DNA of 64,000 nt from DASXUX01 sp036504595 (GTDB lineage Bacteria > Planctomycetota > SZUA-567 > H5-PLA8). Below, one piece after another: positions 17,280-24,887 of this stretch. Numbering within the stretch: the stretch's first letter is position 1; each line of letters starts with the position of its first letter. The translations under genes were made by a program, and so were the position numbers. The notes under the pieces were generated by a model that made no database searches, was not told the origin of the DNA, and saw nothing but the letters and a program-made list of their open reading frames with translations. The DNA is taken from contig DASXUX010000031.1 in the NCBI GenBank assembly GCA_036504595.1, positions 162,373-226,372 of the forward strand, read 5' to 3'.

Positions 17280-20054
17280 CTACTTTTGAGCGTAGACTTC
17301 GACCTCGCTCACGCGCGGCTTCATGTCGGTGTAGTTCCGCTTGTCTTCAACAAAGAAACCATTGTTCAGATCAGTGATGCTGATCTTGATACGGTCGGTC
17401 TGCACTGGCGCGAAGGTAAGGTGGAAGACCCATGCTTCTTCCGAGCCCGACACTTCACCCACCGCTTTCCAGTCGTTCTTTGCGTCATCGAAGGCGAGCA
17501 CTTTGAAGTCGCGCAGGCCGGGCATGCCGCAGACGCTGCTGCAACTGTACACGTGCACGCGGTTGACGGGTTGCTTGGCCCGCAAAGCGATCTCCAGCCA
17601 CGCTTCCTTCTCGTCTTTCAAACTCTTCTTCGATTGCCAGATCCGGTCTTCGAAGCTGCCGGTGTTCTCGGTGGTCCAGACACCGTCGATGATCTTCTGC
17701 GCGCATCCGGGTTTTTCTTCGGACGACGCGGTCACCTTCACGCCGTTTTCACGCGCGAGATTCGGACCTAGATTCTCCTTCGCTGGATCAAAGGTCGCGC
17801 CTTTGTCCACGCGCACGAAAAGTGGATAGCCAGAGAGCGGCAACGTGATCTTTCCGGGCGCGGAGAACTGATCGAGCGTGTTGCCCATCATGTCAAAAAC
17901 CTTCAGCTTCTTTCCGCCGATCGTCACATCCAGCGTGGTCTTGCAGTCGTTGCTCCAGACCTGCCAGACGTCTTCGTCCTTGCCGCTGTAGAGGAACGCG
18001 TGCTTGTCCTTCCCGGAATCCTTCGGGCCGACGTACTTCGTTTCTGCGAGCTGTTCGCTTTGCACCCGGGCCGCCACGCCGCCGGGCAGCAGCGAACCAT
18101 CCTGCTCGACCAAATACATTTTGTGGTAGCCGACGAAGCACGTGTAGTAGAGGAAGAAGTGGTTTTTGGGGATCCCGACGGACTCAGCCAACGGATACTG
18201 CCGGACGATGTGCTTGGCGTGATGGTTTTTGCCGAGGCGGCCGAGCGACCAGTCGTAGCCGGACTCGGTGCTCCACATTTCTTTGGCGCCATCGCCGTTG
18301 GCCGTCATGGCCGCGCGGACTTTCTGCCACGTGTCGGTCATGCCGTGTTCTTCCCAGCCGCGATGATGCCCTGTGTAGGGATGCATGTCGATGATGTCCA
18401 TCTTTCCGCCGGCCTTGTAGACGGCTTCGAGCCAACCGGGATTCAAGCCGCACGTATCCGGGCCCATGATCTTCGCTTCCGGATCGGCTTTCTTGGCGGC
18501 GCGGTAGAGCGGCGCCAGGTACTTGCTCACATAATCCTGCGGAGACATGAACAAGTTCGGCTCGTTGACGAGCATCCAATACTTGTTGCGATCTTTGTAG
18601 CGATTGACGACCTGATATAGCGCCTGCTCGAAGCGCTCGGGCTCCTTCATCAGCCATTTCGGCCAGGGATCCATCAGCCAGAAGACGGTGCAGCCGTATT
18701 TCTTCTGCGCTTCCAGTGAGGCGGCGAAGGCCTTGTCCAAGTCGTCCCACTTCGCGACGGCCGGCTTGAACGCCGGCTTCTCGGTTTCCTTCTTATCATC
18801 CAGTGCGAGTTCCTTGGTGGCCTGATCGCCGGCCTTCAGATCTGCACTCGGAGTAGATGGACGATCGGTATTCGCGGACTGCGAGAAGACCTGGTCCAGG
18901 TTCATGCTTTCGCGATGACAGGTGAGGCCCAGAAGCGCGTTGTATTCATACGTGCCGGCTTTCTCGGGCAGCGGCGGCGTTAAGAGCCCTTGCGCTGGGG
19001 TGAGCACCGACAAGGCCGTTACCATCGTGTTGGGAATCAGCGTGCTCTGCTTGTCTTTCAGCGTGAAACTCAGTTCGAACCAGCCTTTTCTCTTCGGCTG
19101 GAATTTGACCGGGATGCTCGCGCCGCCTTTCGACTTGGGATCTTCATCTTTCGGGAACGTGACGGGCACTTCCGCCGAATCGACGCGCTGCCCCCACATG
19201 TCGCGCGTGCTGCACTCGACGATCAGTCCCTCAATGCCGAGCACTTTCTGGTAGTGCGCCTTCTTGAACTCCAGCGTGAAGGCCGCTTGTTCGCCGGTTG
19301 TGTAGATGCTGCCGCGGCGTTCGGGTTTGATGATGAACGGCGGCGCGGACAGTTTCTTCGTGCCGGGAGCGCCTTTTTTGAAAAGGAATGTGTACGTGTA
19401 CTCGCCGTTTACCTCCAGGCATTTTCGGCCCCAGGTGTAATTTGCGATGCTGCCGTTTTCGTCGGCGTTGATGTGGTTGCCCGGTCCTTTTTGCGTGACG
19501 CTCATCACGCTGCCATCGGAAAACAGGTACTCGACGTCATCGTACGCGGTGCGCCCCTGCAAAAATGGCAGAGCGAGATCCTTGAAACCGCGCCCGGTCG
19601 ATGTCGCCGTCTGCGCCTGAGCCGAGAGCGTGTAATACAGGCCGAAATCCCAGTTCTTCTTTTGGTTCTTGATCCAGATATTGAAACCGTTTGCTTCGAA
19701 CGTGTACTTCGCGACCGGCCGGCTCGGGAAATTGAGCTGCATCGTTTGCGCGTCGAGCAGCTTCACGAAATCAGGTTTCTCATGCTGCCCGCCCATGCCG
19801 AGGAGAATTCCACCATCGAGCAGTTCGGTTTGCCCAAGCAGCAGGGACTGGAGGCGCCCATCCGCGTTCAGTTTCACTTTATAGAGCGGTGTTGTAACGG
19901 AGTAGCCTTTCGTTCCTTCGCCGATCTCCTCGATCGGTTCAATCTTCACCGGCGTTTCGCCTGCCGTGACCGCGCAGGCCACGAGAACGACGAGTTGAAC
20001 GCAGAGACGCAGAGAGCGCGGAGAATTTGCTGTGTTGACGCCGTGAGATTTCAT
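17280..20054 (-). CDS. Secreted GH-A-clan (GH39-like) hydrolase with C-terminal discoidin domain
   Basis: 924 residues. The N-terminus NSPRSLRLCV is repeat-derived and leads into a signal peptide (QLVVLVACAVTAGE). After a beta-rich region comes a TIM barrel with YWMLVNEPNLFM (candidate acid/base Glu near 497) and MWSTESGYDW (candidate nucleophile near 597), the spacing expected of clan GH-A. The last ~150 residues are an F5/8 type C domain (ENGVKVTASSEEKPG..DFKVLAFDDAKNDWKAV) that likely binds glycans. The role is probably polysaccharide or glycoside breakdown in the periplasm or outside; substrate unknown. Its ATG overlaps the stop of the regulator gene upstream, so it is probably coupled to it. 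Confidence 0.78.
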   Translation of the reverse strand: MKSHGVNTANSPRSLRLCVQLVVLVACAVTAGETPVKIEPIEEIGEGTKGYSVTTPLYKVKLNADGRLQSLLLGQTELLDGGILLGMGGQHEKPDFVKLLDAQTMQLNFPSRPVAKYTFEANGFNIWIKNQKKNWDFGLYYTLSAQAQTATSTGRGFKDLALPFLQGRTAYDDVEYLFSDGSVMSVTQKGPGNHINADENGSIANYTWGRKCLEVNGEYTYTFLFKKGAPGTKKLSAPPFIIKPERRGSIYTTGEQAAFTLEFKKAHYQKVLGIEGLIVECSTRDMWGQRVDSAEVPVTFPKDEDPKSKGGASIPVKFQPKRKGWFELSFTLKDKQSTLIPNTMVTALSVLTPAQGLLTPPLPEKAGTYEYNALLGLTCHRESMNLDQVFSQSANTDRPSTPSADLKAGDQATKELALDDKKETEKPAFKPAVAKWDDLDKAFAASLEAQKKYGCTVFWLMDPWPKWLMKEPERFEQALYQVVNRYKDRNKYWMLVNEPNLFMSPQDYVSKYLAPLYRAAKKADPEAKIMGPDTCGLNPGWLEAVYKAGGKMDIIDMHPYTGHHRGWEEHGMTDTWQKVRAAMTANGDGAKEMWSTESGYDWSLGRLGKNHHAKHIVRQYPLAESVGIPKNHFFLYYTCFVGYHKMYLVEQDGSLLPGGVAARVQSEQLAETKYVGPKDSGKDKHAFLYSGKDEDVWQVWSNDCKTTLDVTIGGKKLKVFDMMGNTLDQFSAPGKITLPLSGYPLFVRVDKGATFDPAKENLGPNLARENGVKVTASSEEKPGCAQKIIDGVWTTENTGSFEDRIWQSKKSLKDEKEAWLEIALRAKQPVNRVHVYSCSSVCGMPGLRDFKVLAFDDAKNDWKAVGEVSGSEEAWVFHLTFAPVQTDRIKISITDLNNGFFVEDKRNYTDMKPRVSEVEVYAQK
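19995..20025. repeat. CGCAGAGACGCAGAG dispersed element at an N-terminus
   Basis: TTGAACGCAGAGACGCAGAG continuing AGCGCGGAGAA encodes SPRSLRLCVQ of the discoidin hydrolase, directly before its signal peptide core. Same family and same reading frame as 14717-14755. Confidence 0.8.
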
Positions 20055-21199
20055 CGTCCGACTCCTCCTCGCGAGGGTGCCGCAACCGATTCGCGTTCGC
20101 GCAATCGAACCGGTCCAAGCTGTTCACTTGTGTTTGTACTCGCAGCCAGAACTTTCCGCACGGCCATGCGGCCCAATGCGATCCGGTCCACCGAAATCGT
20201 CGTCAGCGGCGGCGCACAGATCTCCGCGGCTTGAATGTCGTCAAAGCCGATGACGCTCGCCTGCCGCGGCACGTCGATTCCTGCTTCCCGCAGGCGCTGG
20301 AGCGCGCCGATGGCCAGCAGGTCGTTTCCAGCAAAGATGGCGTTCGGGCGGGGGCGCAAGGCGAGCGCTTTTCGGGCAAGTTGATAGCCGGCCTCAATCG
20401 TGCCGCCGCGCCGATCGCCTTCGAGCACCGGATGGGCGCCGAGCGGCAGACCGGCCTCGCGGATCGCCTCGCGGTAGGCGCGCTTGACTTCCGTCCAATG
20501 AACTTCATTCTCGCCGCTGTTGAGATGAACCAGGCGACGGTGTCCGCTCTTGAGCAGTCGCTCGGCAGCCAACCGTCCACCCTGATAGTCGTCTGGACGC
20601 ACCGATGGCAGACCCGGCACCGCGAAGTTGACGGTGACGACGCTCACGCCGCGAGCCGCCATGCGCGCGACGCGCTCGCGCACGCCCGACCCGACCAGCG
20701 CGACCACGCCGGCGGGCGTGGCTTCGGCGAGCGATGCTTCCGGATCCTGTTCCCTGTTGAGGTCATCGAAGATCAAGCGCAGGCCGTGCGTGGCGGCCTC
20801 TTTCTGAATCCCTTCGACGATGTCACGGAAGTACATGGCAGCCCAACCCGACAGCGTTGCCGGCGACCAGCCCGTAAAGAGGAGCGCGCGGGTTTGCCGA
20901 GGCGTTGGGGCGGCGGACTTGCGCAGCATTTCTGGGCCGCGCCGTGAAACGAACGTGCCCGCGCCCTGGCGGCGTTCGAGCAGACCTTCGTTCACCAGTT
21001 CGGACATCGCCTGCCGCACGGTCAGAAGGCTGATCTTGTAGCGCGCGACAAGGTCGCGGTCGGAGTGGAATCGGGCGTTGGCCGGGCAGCGTCCGGAGAG
21101 GATGTCGTCCTTCAGCCGTTGCGCGAGCTGATAATAGAGCGGGATGGGGCTGCCCTTCAGCAGCGCCGCCTCCGAGCTACCTGAACGCGCCACGGCCAT
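20051..21199 (-). CDS. GntR-type DNA-binding domain fused to LacI-type sugar sensor
   Basis: 382 residues from the ATG at 21199 (GGAGG 5 nt upstream; a GTG directly before it is also possible). Residues ~15-80 are a GntR winged helix (PLYYQLAQRLKDDILSG, TVRQAMSELVNEGLLERR, GAGTFV). Residues ~100-350 are a LacI/GalR periplasmic-binding-like sensor (DDYQGGRLAAERLL, GHRRLVHL, PNAIFAGNDLLAIGALQRL, VIGFDD). Regulators of this AraR-like build usually repress sugar genes until a ligand binds. It heads the operon with two hydrolases and the mutarotase-like protein, so it likely controls them and itself through the palindrome at 21217-21236. Confidence 0.88.
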   Translation of the reverse strand: MAVARSGSSEAALLKGSPIPLYYQLAQRLKDDILSGRCPANARFHSDRDLVARYKISLLTVRQAMSELVNEGLLERRQGAGTFVSRRGPEMLRKSAAPTPRQTRALLFTGWSPATLSGWAAMYFRDIVEGIQKEAATHGLRLIFDDLNREQDPEASLAEATPAGVVALVGSGVRERVARMAARGVSVVTVNFAVPGLPSVRPDDYQGGRLAAERLLKSGHRRLVHLNSGENEVHWTEVKRAYREAIREAGLPLGAHPVLEGDRRGGTIEAGYQLARKALALRPRPNAIFAGNDLLAIGALQRLREAGIDVPRQASVIGFDDIQAAEICAPPLTTISVDRIALGRMAVRKVLAASTNTSEQLGPVRLRERESVAAPSRGGVGR

Positions 21200-21216
21200 C
21201 ACCGCCTCCGATTCAG

Positions 21217-21236
21217 TGCTATATATCTATATAGCA
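21217..21236. promoter_or_regulatory. Putative operator: perfect 9-bp inverted repeat
   Basis: TGCTATATA-TC-TATATAGCA is a perfect palindrome in an otherwise GC-rich region, ending 18 bp before the regulator ATG. Its TATATA core could also serve as a -10 element, so bound regulator would block transcription. Autoregulation is inferred from position and symmetry. Confidence 0.65.
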
Positions 21237-21300
21237 GTACACCTGCGGACTGCGTTGTGTTGAAGTTTGTCGGATTTTTGCGTACGGGTGAAATGGATGG

Positions 21301-22047
21301 TCAGGCTTTGGCGTTGAAGGCGACGGCGGCAGCGATGGCGCAGGCTGCCAGAGCAGCCGTCTCGATGCGGAGAACGTGCTGCGTCAGACGCGCGCGGGAC
21401 ACGTTGCGGGCATCGGTCAGGGCGAGTTCCTCCGGGGAAAAGCCGCCTTCAGGGCCGATCAACAGCAGAAGGGGGCGGTCATCTGCGTTCATGTTCTCCA
21501 AGAGCTCTAGCAGGGTTTTTTCAGCGCGCGGGTCGAGCAGTACACAGCGTGTTTCTGCGCCTGCGGACTCGATCACTTGCAGCAGCGTTTGCTCGGCGCG
21601 AATGTCGGGCACGTCGCCGCGCCCGCATTGTTTGGCCGCTTCGGCCGCGATGCGGCGCAGCCGGCTCAGGCCCTCGGATTCCTCGTCCTTGGTGACGACG
21701 CTGCGGTCAAAGCGCACCGGCAAAATGGCCCTCACGCCCAGCTCGGAACACTTTTCCACAAGCACGGCGGCACGCTTGCCCTTGGGCCAGGCCGTGGCGA
21801 GCAGCAACTCGGCGCGGGCGTTTTGTTGTGTTCGGATGGAGACGATCTCGGCCGACAGGTCAGAGTTCTCCCCCGAAACGAGTTTGGCGGCCGCGACCCG
21901 CCCGCTCGAATCAAAGACTTCGATCGCGGAACCCGACGCGAGGCGCAGCACGCGCGCGTGGTGAGCTTCGCCTTCCGGCAGAGCCACCAGCGCACCGGGC
22001 GTGGCGGTGGCGAGGGAGTCAACTTGGAAACGGCGCAGCTTGGCCAA
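21301..22047 (-). CDS. rsmE: 16S rRNA m3U1498 methyltransferase
   Basis: 248 residues, normal for RsmE. This SPOUT-fold enzyme uses SAM to methylate N3 of U1498 in 16S rRNA. An N-terminal PUA-like part (RRFQVDSL..GEAHHARVLRL) is followed by the trefoil-knot motifs LLLIGPEGGFSPEEL and LRIETAALAA. It starts with TTG at 22047, supported by GGAGGG 5 nt upstream; no ATG fits. The gene follows comF by 39 bp on the same strand and may be the last gene of the pilus transcript. Confidence 0.93.
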   Translation of the reverse strand: MAKLRRFQVDSLATATPGALVALPEGEAHHARVLRLASGSAIEVFDSSGRVAAAKLVSGENSDLSAEIVSIRTQQNARAELLLATAWPKGKRAAVLVEKCSELGVRAILPVRFDRSVVTKDEESEGLSRLRRIAAEAAKQCGRGDVPDIRAEQTLLQVIESAGAETRCVLLDPRAEKTLLELLENMNADDRPLLLLIGPEGGFSPEELALTDARNVSRARLTQHVLRIETAALAACAIAAAVAFNAKA

Positions 22048-22086
22048 CGTTCCCTCCTCTTATTCTGGGCCTTTGGCCTCTCGACG

Positions 22087-22908
22087 TTACCCGCGTGCAA
22101 TCGCCGCGGCCCGTATCTCGCCCAGTCCCACAGCGTTGAGCGTGCGGGCGCATTCGGAGATCGTGGCGCACGTCGTGATCACGTCATCGACCAGCAGCAC
22201 CGGGCGATCTTTGTAACGCGAAGCGACTTTCGCGTCGCAGGCAAAAGCGTTCTTTAGATTTTGGCGGCGTTCCTCGTGGGTTAACGTCGCTTGCGGCGGG
22301 GTGTGGCGAATCTTTTTGAGCAGGCCGGTGACCAGCGGAAGACTCAATCGGCGTGCGGCGCAACTGGCGATTTCCTCCGACTGATTGAATGCGCGGCTGT
22401 AAAGCGTGGTGCGGGTGACCGGGGCGGGGACCACGATCATCTCCGGCAACGCGAGGTTGGTCGCTTGCACGCGTTGGGCGATCAGAGCCCCGAAGAGCTT
22501 CACAATATGGAGTTTGTGGCCGAACTTCAGGGCTAGGATCAGTTGCCGCAGCGGCCCCTCGGCGTAGCGAGCGACGGTGCACGCGGAATGCACAAAGACC
22601 GGCGGGTGTGTGCGGCACGACGGGCAATCATGCATCACGCCCGCGCCCTGCCCTGACGCATCACCGCAGCGCTGACAGCGGTCGCTGCCAATCCAATGTA
22701 CGCGCTGCGCGCACGAACGGCAGAGGGCTTTGTTGCTGTCGGCCGGCAAGGCGGCCTGGCAGGAGGCGCAGTGCGGTGGGAAGAGCAGGTCGAGGGCCGT
22801 GTCGAGGCTTTTCGAGAGCGCCAGTTGCATGCGCGCAGTACTGTTCTTGGGAGAAGCAGTCGTGGGGAAGAGTATTGTTTCGAGCGCCGGGTCAAGTGCT
22901 TGAGACAT
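22087..22908 (-). CDS. comF: ComF family phosphoribosyltransferase-like protein
   Basis: 273 residues. Four CxxC-type zinc-finger pairs lie near the N-terminus (CASC, CRSC, CQRCG, CPSC), then a type I PRTase fold with PAPVTRTTLYSRAFNQSEEIA and the PRPP loop VLLVDDVITTCAT, where the usual TTGAT has Cys for Gly. ComF proteins assist uptake of transforming DNA in competent bacteria. Its place directly after the pseudopilin genes fits a link to a type IV pilus-like machine. Start at ATG 22908 without a clear ribosome binding site; an ATG at 22830 is possible. Confidence 0.88.
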   Translation of the reverse strand: MSQALDPALETILFPTTASPKNSTARMQLALSKSLDTALDLLFPPHCASCQAALPADSNKALCRSCAQRVHWIGSDRCQRCGDASGQGAGVMHDCPSCRTHPPVFVHSACTVARYAEGPLRQLILALKFGHKLHIVKLFGALIAQRVQATNLALPEMIVVPAPVTRTTLYSRAFNQSEEIASCAARRLSLPLVTGLLKKIRHTPPQATLTHEERRQNLKNAFACDAKVASRYKDRPVLLVDDVITTCATISECARTLNAVGLGEIRAAAIARG

Positions 22909-22950
22909 ATCAGGTCACCGAATCAGCCGGCGGCATGGACGCGATGGACG

Positions 22951-22990
22951 TAGACACCAGACACCAGACCACCACTCACCAAGTACCAAT
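22951..22990. repeat. CAGACACCAGACCACC short-period tandem tract
   Basis: TAGACACCAGACACCAGACC followed by ACCACTCACCAAGTACC fills the gap between the PilV-like stop and comF. Same word family as 11364-11411. Confidence 0.65.
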
Positions 22991-23451
22991 CACAGTCGTC
23001 TGTTACAGAACATGACCGTGTCGATGGAAATGGACTTGTCGTCGCCGCGGTCGGACCAGCGCACCTGGACGCGCACGAAGTACTCGCGGTCAGAGAAGGT
23101 CTGTTCGACGCCTTTGCGCGAGGGGTCCAGCGGGATCACCGTGCACTTGTAGCTATAGCCGGGGAAGTCCTTGCTCGCGGTAAAATCACGGGCGCTGTTG
23201 GGCACGCGGCTGTGGAAGAACTCCGCGCGCAGTTCGGCGAGGACCGATTCGGCGACCATGCCGGCCTCGGTCTCGTTGATCGCTCGCTTGTGGCTGCGGA
23301 AACCAGCGTTCAAGATGGCGAAGACGCTGACGAGGCCGACGGTGAGGATAGCGAACGAAAGCAGCACCTCGATGAGCGTCATGCCTTTTGGCGGCGGTGC
23401 TGGCCTCCGTGCCGGCGGCTTCAAACGCCGGCGCCACCCTGGGACACTCAT
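22990..23451 (-). CDS. Minor pseudopilin, GspI/PilV-like
   Basis: 153 residues. A 23-residue basic leader ends in Gly (PAPPPKG), followed by the prepilin methylation segment MTLIEVLLSFAILTVGLVSVFAIL with Glu at +5, then a short globular domain (EYFVRVQVRWSDRG). Prepilin peptidase would cut after Gly23. The leader (WRRRLKPPARRPAP) is encoded by a dispersed palindrome (23391-23438). The ATG overlaps the stop of the upstream GspJ-like gene. The position after J and the size fit GspI/PilV; assignment to I or V is tentative. Confidence 0.8.
   Translation of the reverse strand: MSVPGWRRRLKPPARRPAPPPKGMTLIEVLLSFAILTVGLVSVFAILNAGFRSHKRAINETEAGMVAESVLAELRAEFFHSRVPNSARDFTASKDFPGYSYKCTVIPLDPSRKGVEQTFSDREYFVRVQVRWSDRGDDKSISIDTVMFCNRRL
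23391..23438. repeat. Palindromic GC element encoding a prepilin leader
   Basis: GCGGCGGTGCTGGCCTCCGT, then GCCGGCGGCTTCAAACGCCG and GCGCCACC: a diverged member of the GCGCCGGCCTCCGTGCCGGC family. It encodes most of the leader of the GspI/PilV-like gene. Confidence 0.7.
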
Positions 23452-24719
23452 CGTACAATGGTCCTCGCCTTAATGCGTTTGGCCTCGTTGCGTGCGCGCC
23501 AGACTTCGTCGGGCGTCAAATCCTCGCGCCAGCAAGGAAGATATACGACACGGCGGAAGGTTTTGCCTGTGCGAATCAGTGTTTCCTTCTTGTGTCCGCG
23601 CGGGAGGGTGCCGCGAATGCCGCGCTTGTCGAGGATGAAGCTGTCGGAGGTCTTCTTGCGGTAGTGCACCCATTCGTCGTCCAGGAGAATGCAGGAATCG
23701 TCGTTGCCGCCGTCGGGGAAACCGTGCGTGTCGCTGACGTAGATCGATCCGACGTTGCTTTCGCCCAGGTCGTCGAGCAGTTTGGCGTAGATGCAGCGCG
23801 GCATGGGCGAATCGACGGTCAGCGTGATGCGGACCTTCTCCGGAAACACGTCGTCGTCGCGGTCCATCGCGGAGTCGTCGCCCCGATGCAGGCGGAAGTT
23901 GCTCAGCGGCGCGACGCTGATGGCGCGGGTCGAGTCCCAGATCTTCTCGGGACCGTTGCCTTTCTGCCGCGGGTCGGTCGGTTCGTCCCAGGTCTGCGTG
24001 AACTGGCTCCAATAATCGAAGCCGAGATACAGCACGTCGGTCGCGAGCACCTGGGCGTTGTTTTCGTCCAGCAGCGTGCTCATGATCAACGGAATCGGCG
24101 CATGGATGGCCCGATAAAGCTTCTGATTCTTGACGAAGTAGCCGATCATTGCCGAGCCGCCCAGCGGTTTGAAATCGCCCACCTTCAGACCGGTGAAGTC
24201 GTCGCCGTCCGACCCGCGGGGTTGTGCGGCGGCGCCTGGAGCCGGCGTGCCGGTGACCGGCTGCAGCAGCATGTCGTTGCTCTGTCCGTCGCCGGCATAG
24301 AACGTCAGAGCGCGCTCCGGCCCGGTTTCGAACGTGCGCACGAACATCAGCCGCTGCTGGCGCGTGGCAGCATCGAAATCGCCGATGAACTTTGCCTTGA
24401 TCTCCGTCACGCCGGGCGGTTCTTCGGTGATCGCGAGTTTCAGGTCGTCGGCCATGATGTCGATGCAGCCCGACGCGTGCTCGTAGATGACTCGCCGCCG
24501 TTCGCCCTGCTGCCATCCCGCGACGACCTGGCGCACGGCCATGATCGTAAAGCCCGCCAGAGCGATGAAAATCGTCATCGTGATCAGGACTTCAACCAGC
24601 GTGAGGCCACGAGTTGGCACGGGGTGACGGGGAGACAGGGAGACGGGGAGAAACGGCGACGCGGGGACGCGGGGACGCGGGGACGCGGAGGAGCAGGTGC
24701 GGGGCAGAGGTTCATTCAT
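23448..24719 (-). CDS. Minor pseudopilin, GspJ/PulJ-like
   Basis: 423 residues, longer than a typical GspJ (about 200). A 38-residue leader ends in PTRG; the mature N-terminus LTLVEVLITMTIFIALAGFTIMAV has Glu at +5. The next part (WQQGERRRVIYEHASGCIDIMADDLK) matches the helix seen in GspJ proteins. The C-terminal half carries SDTHGFPDGGNDDSCILLDDEWVHY and may be an extra domain. The leader (SASPRPRVPASPFLPVS) is repeat-derived (24620-24690). Likely part of the initiating tip of the pilus or pseudopilus. Confidence 0.8.
   Translation of the reverse strand: MNEPLPRTCSSASPRPRVPASPFLPVSLSPRHPVPTRGLTLVEVLITMTIFIALAGFTIMAVRQVVAGWQQGERRRVIYEHASGCIDIMADDLKLAITEEPPGVTEIKAKFIGDFDAATRQQRLMFVRTFETGPERALTFYAGDGQSNDMLLQPVTGTPAPGAAAQPRGSDGDDFTGLKVGDFKPLGGSAMIGYFVKNQKLYRAIHAPIPLIMSTLLDENNAQVLATDVLYLGFDYWSQFTQTWDEPTDPRQKGNGPEKIWDSTRAISVAPLSNFRLHRGDDSAMDRDDDVFPEKVRITLTVDSPMPRCIYAKLLDDLGESNVGSIYVSDTHGFPDGGNDDSCILLDDEWVHYRKKTSDSFILDKRGIRGTLPRGHKKETLIRTGKTFRRVVYLPCWREDLTPDEVWRARNEAKRIKARTIVR
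24620..24690. repeat. GGGGACGC/GGGAGAC tandem tract encoding a prepilin leader
   Basis: GGGGTGACGGGGAGACAGGG and later GACGCGGGGACGCGGGGACG give short-period tandem repeats (about 7-8 nt). In the minus-strand frame they encode the Pro/Ser/Arg-rich leader of the GspJ-like protein. A similar tract lies at 63797-63833. Confidence 0.8.
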
Positions 24720-24810
24720 AGAGATCAGTCCGGCCCTTTGCGTCCGCTGCCGTTTGTTGCTCCGTCCTACGCTGCCACTCTCTTAGGATCGCGGCTATGA
24801 CGGCTCCTCC

Positions 24811-24885
24811 CCCTCACCACTAACCCCTCTCCCTCGCGGGGGAGAGGGGAACCGGAGGCCGCTCCCTTACGGTCGCGGTTCTGAT
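24811..24885. repeat. CCCTAACCCCTCTCC hairpin plus GGCCGCTCCCTTACGG element
   Basis: CCCCTCACCACTAACCCCTC and the following TCCCTCGCGGGGGAGAGGGG form a strong hairpin, followed at once by GGCCGCTCCCTTACGGTCGC and GGTTCTGAT. The same two elements occur around 35391-35514 in a different order. Located between the GspJ-like start and the GspK-like stop; may terminate or stabilise transcripts. Confidence 0.8.
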
Positions 24886-24887
24886 TA

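Noticed and set aside
22087..22908. comF as proof of natural competence
   Set aside because: ComF homologs are widespread in non-competent bacteria and no comEA or comEC is in the window.
24620..24690. Possible CRISPR array because of regular repeats
   Set aside because: The period is 7-8 nt with no unique spacers and no cas genes nearby.
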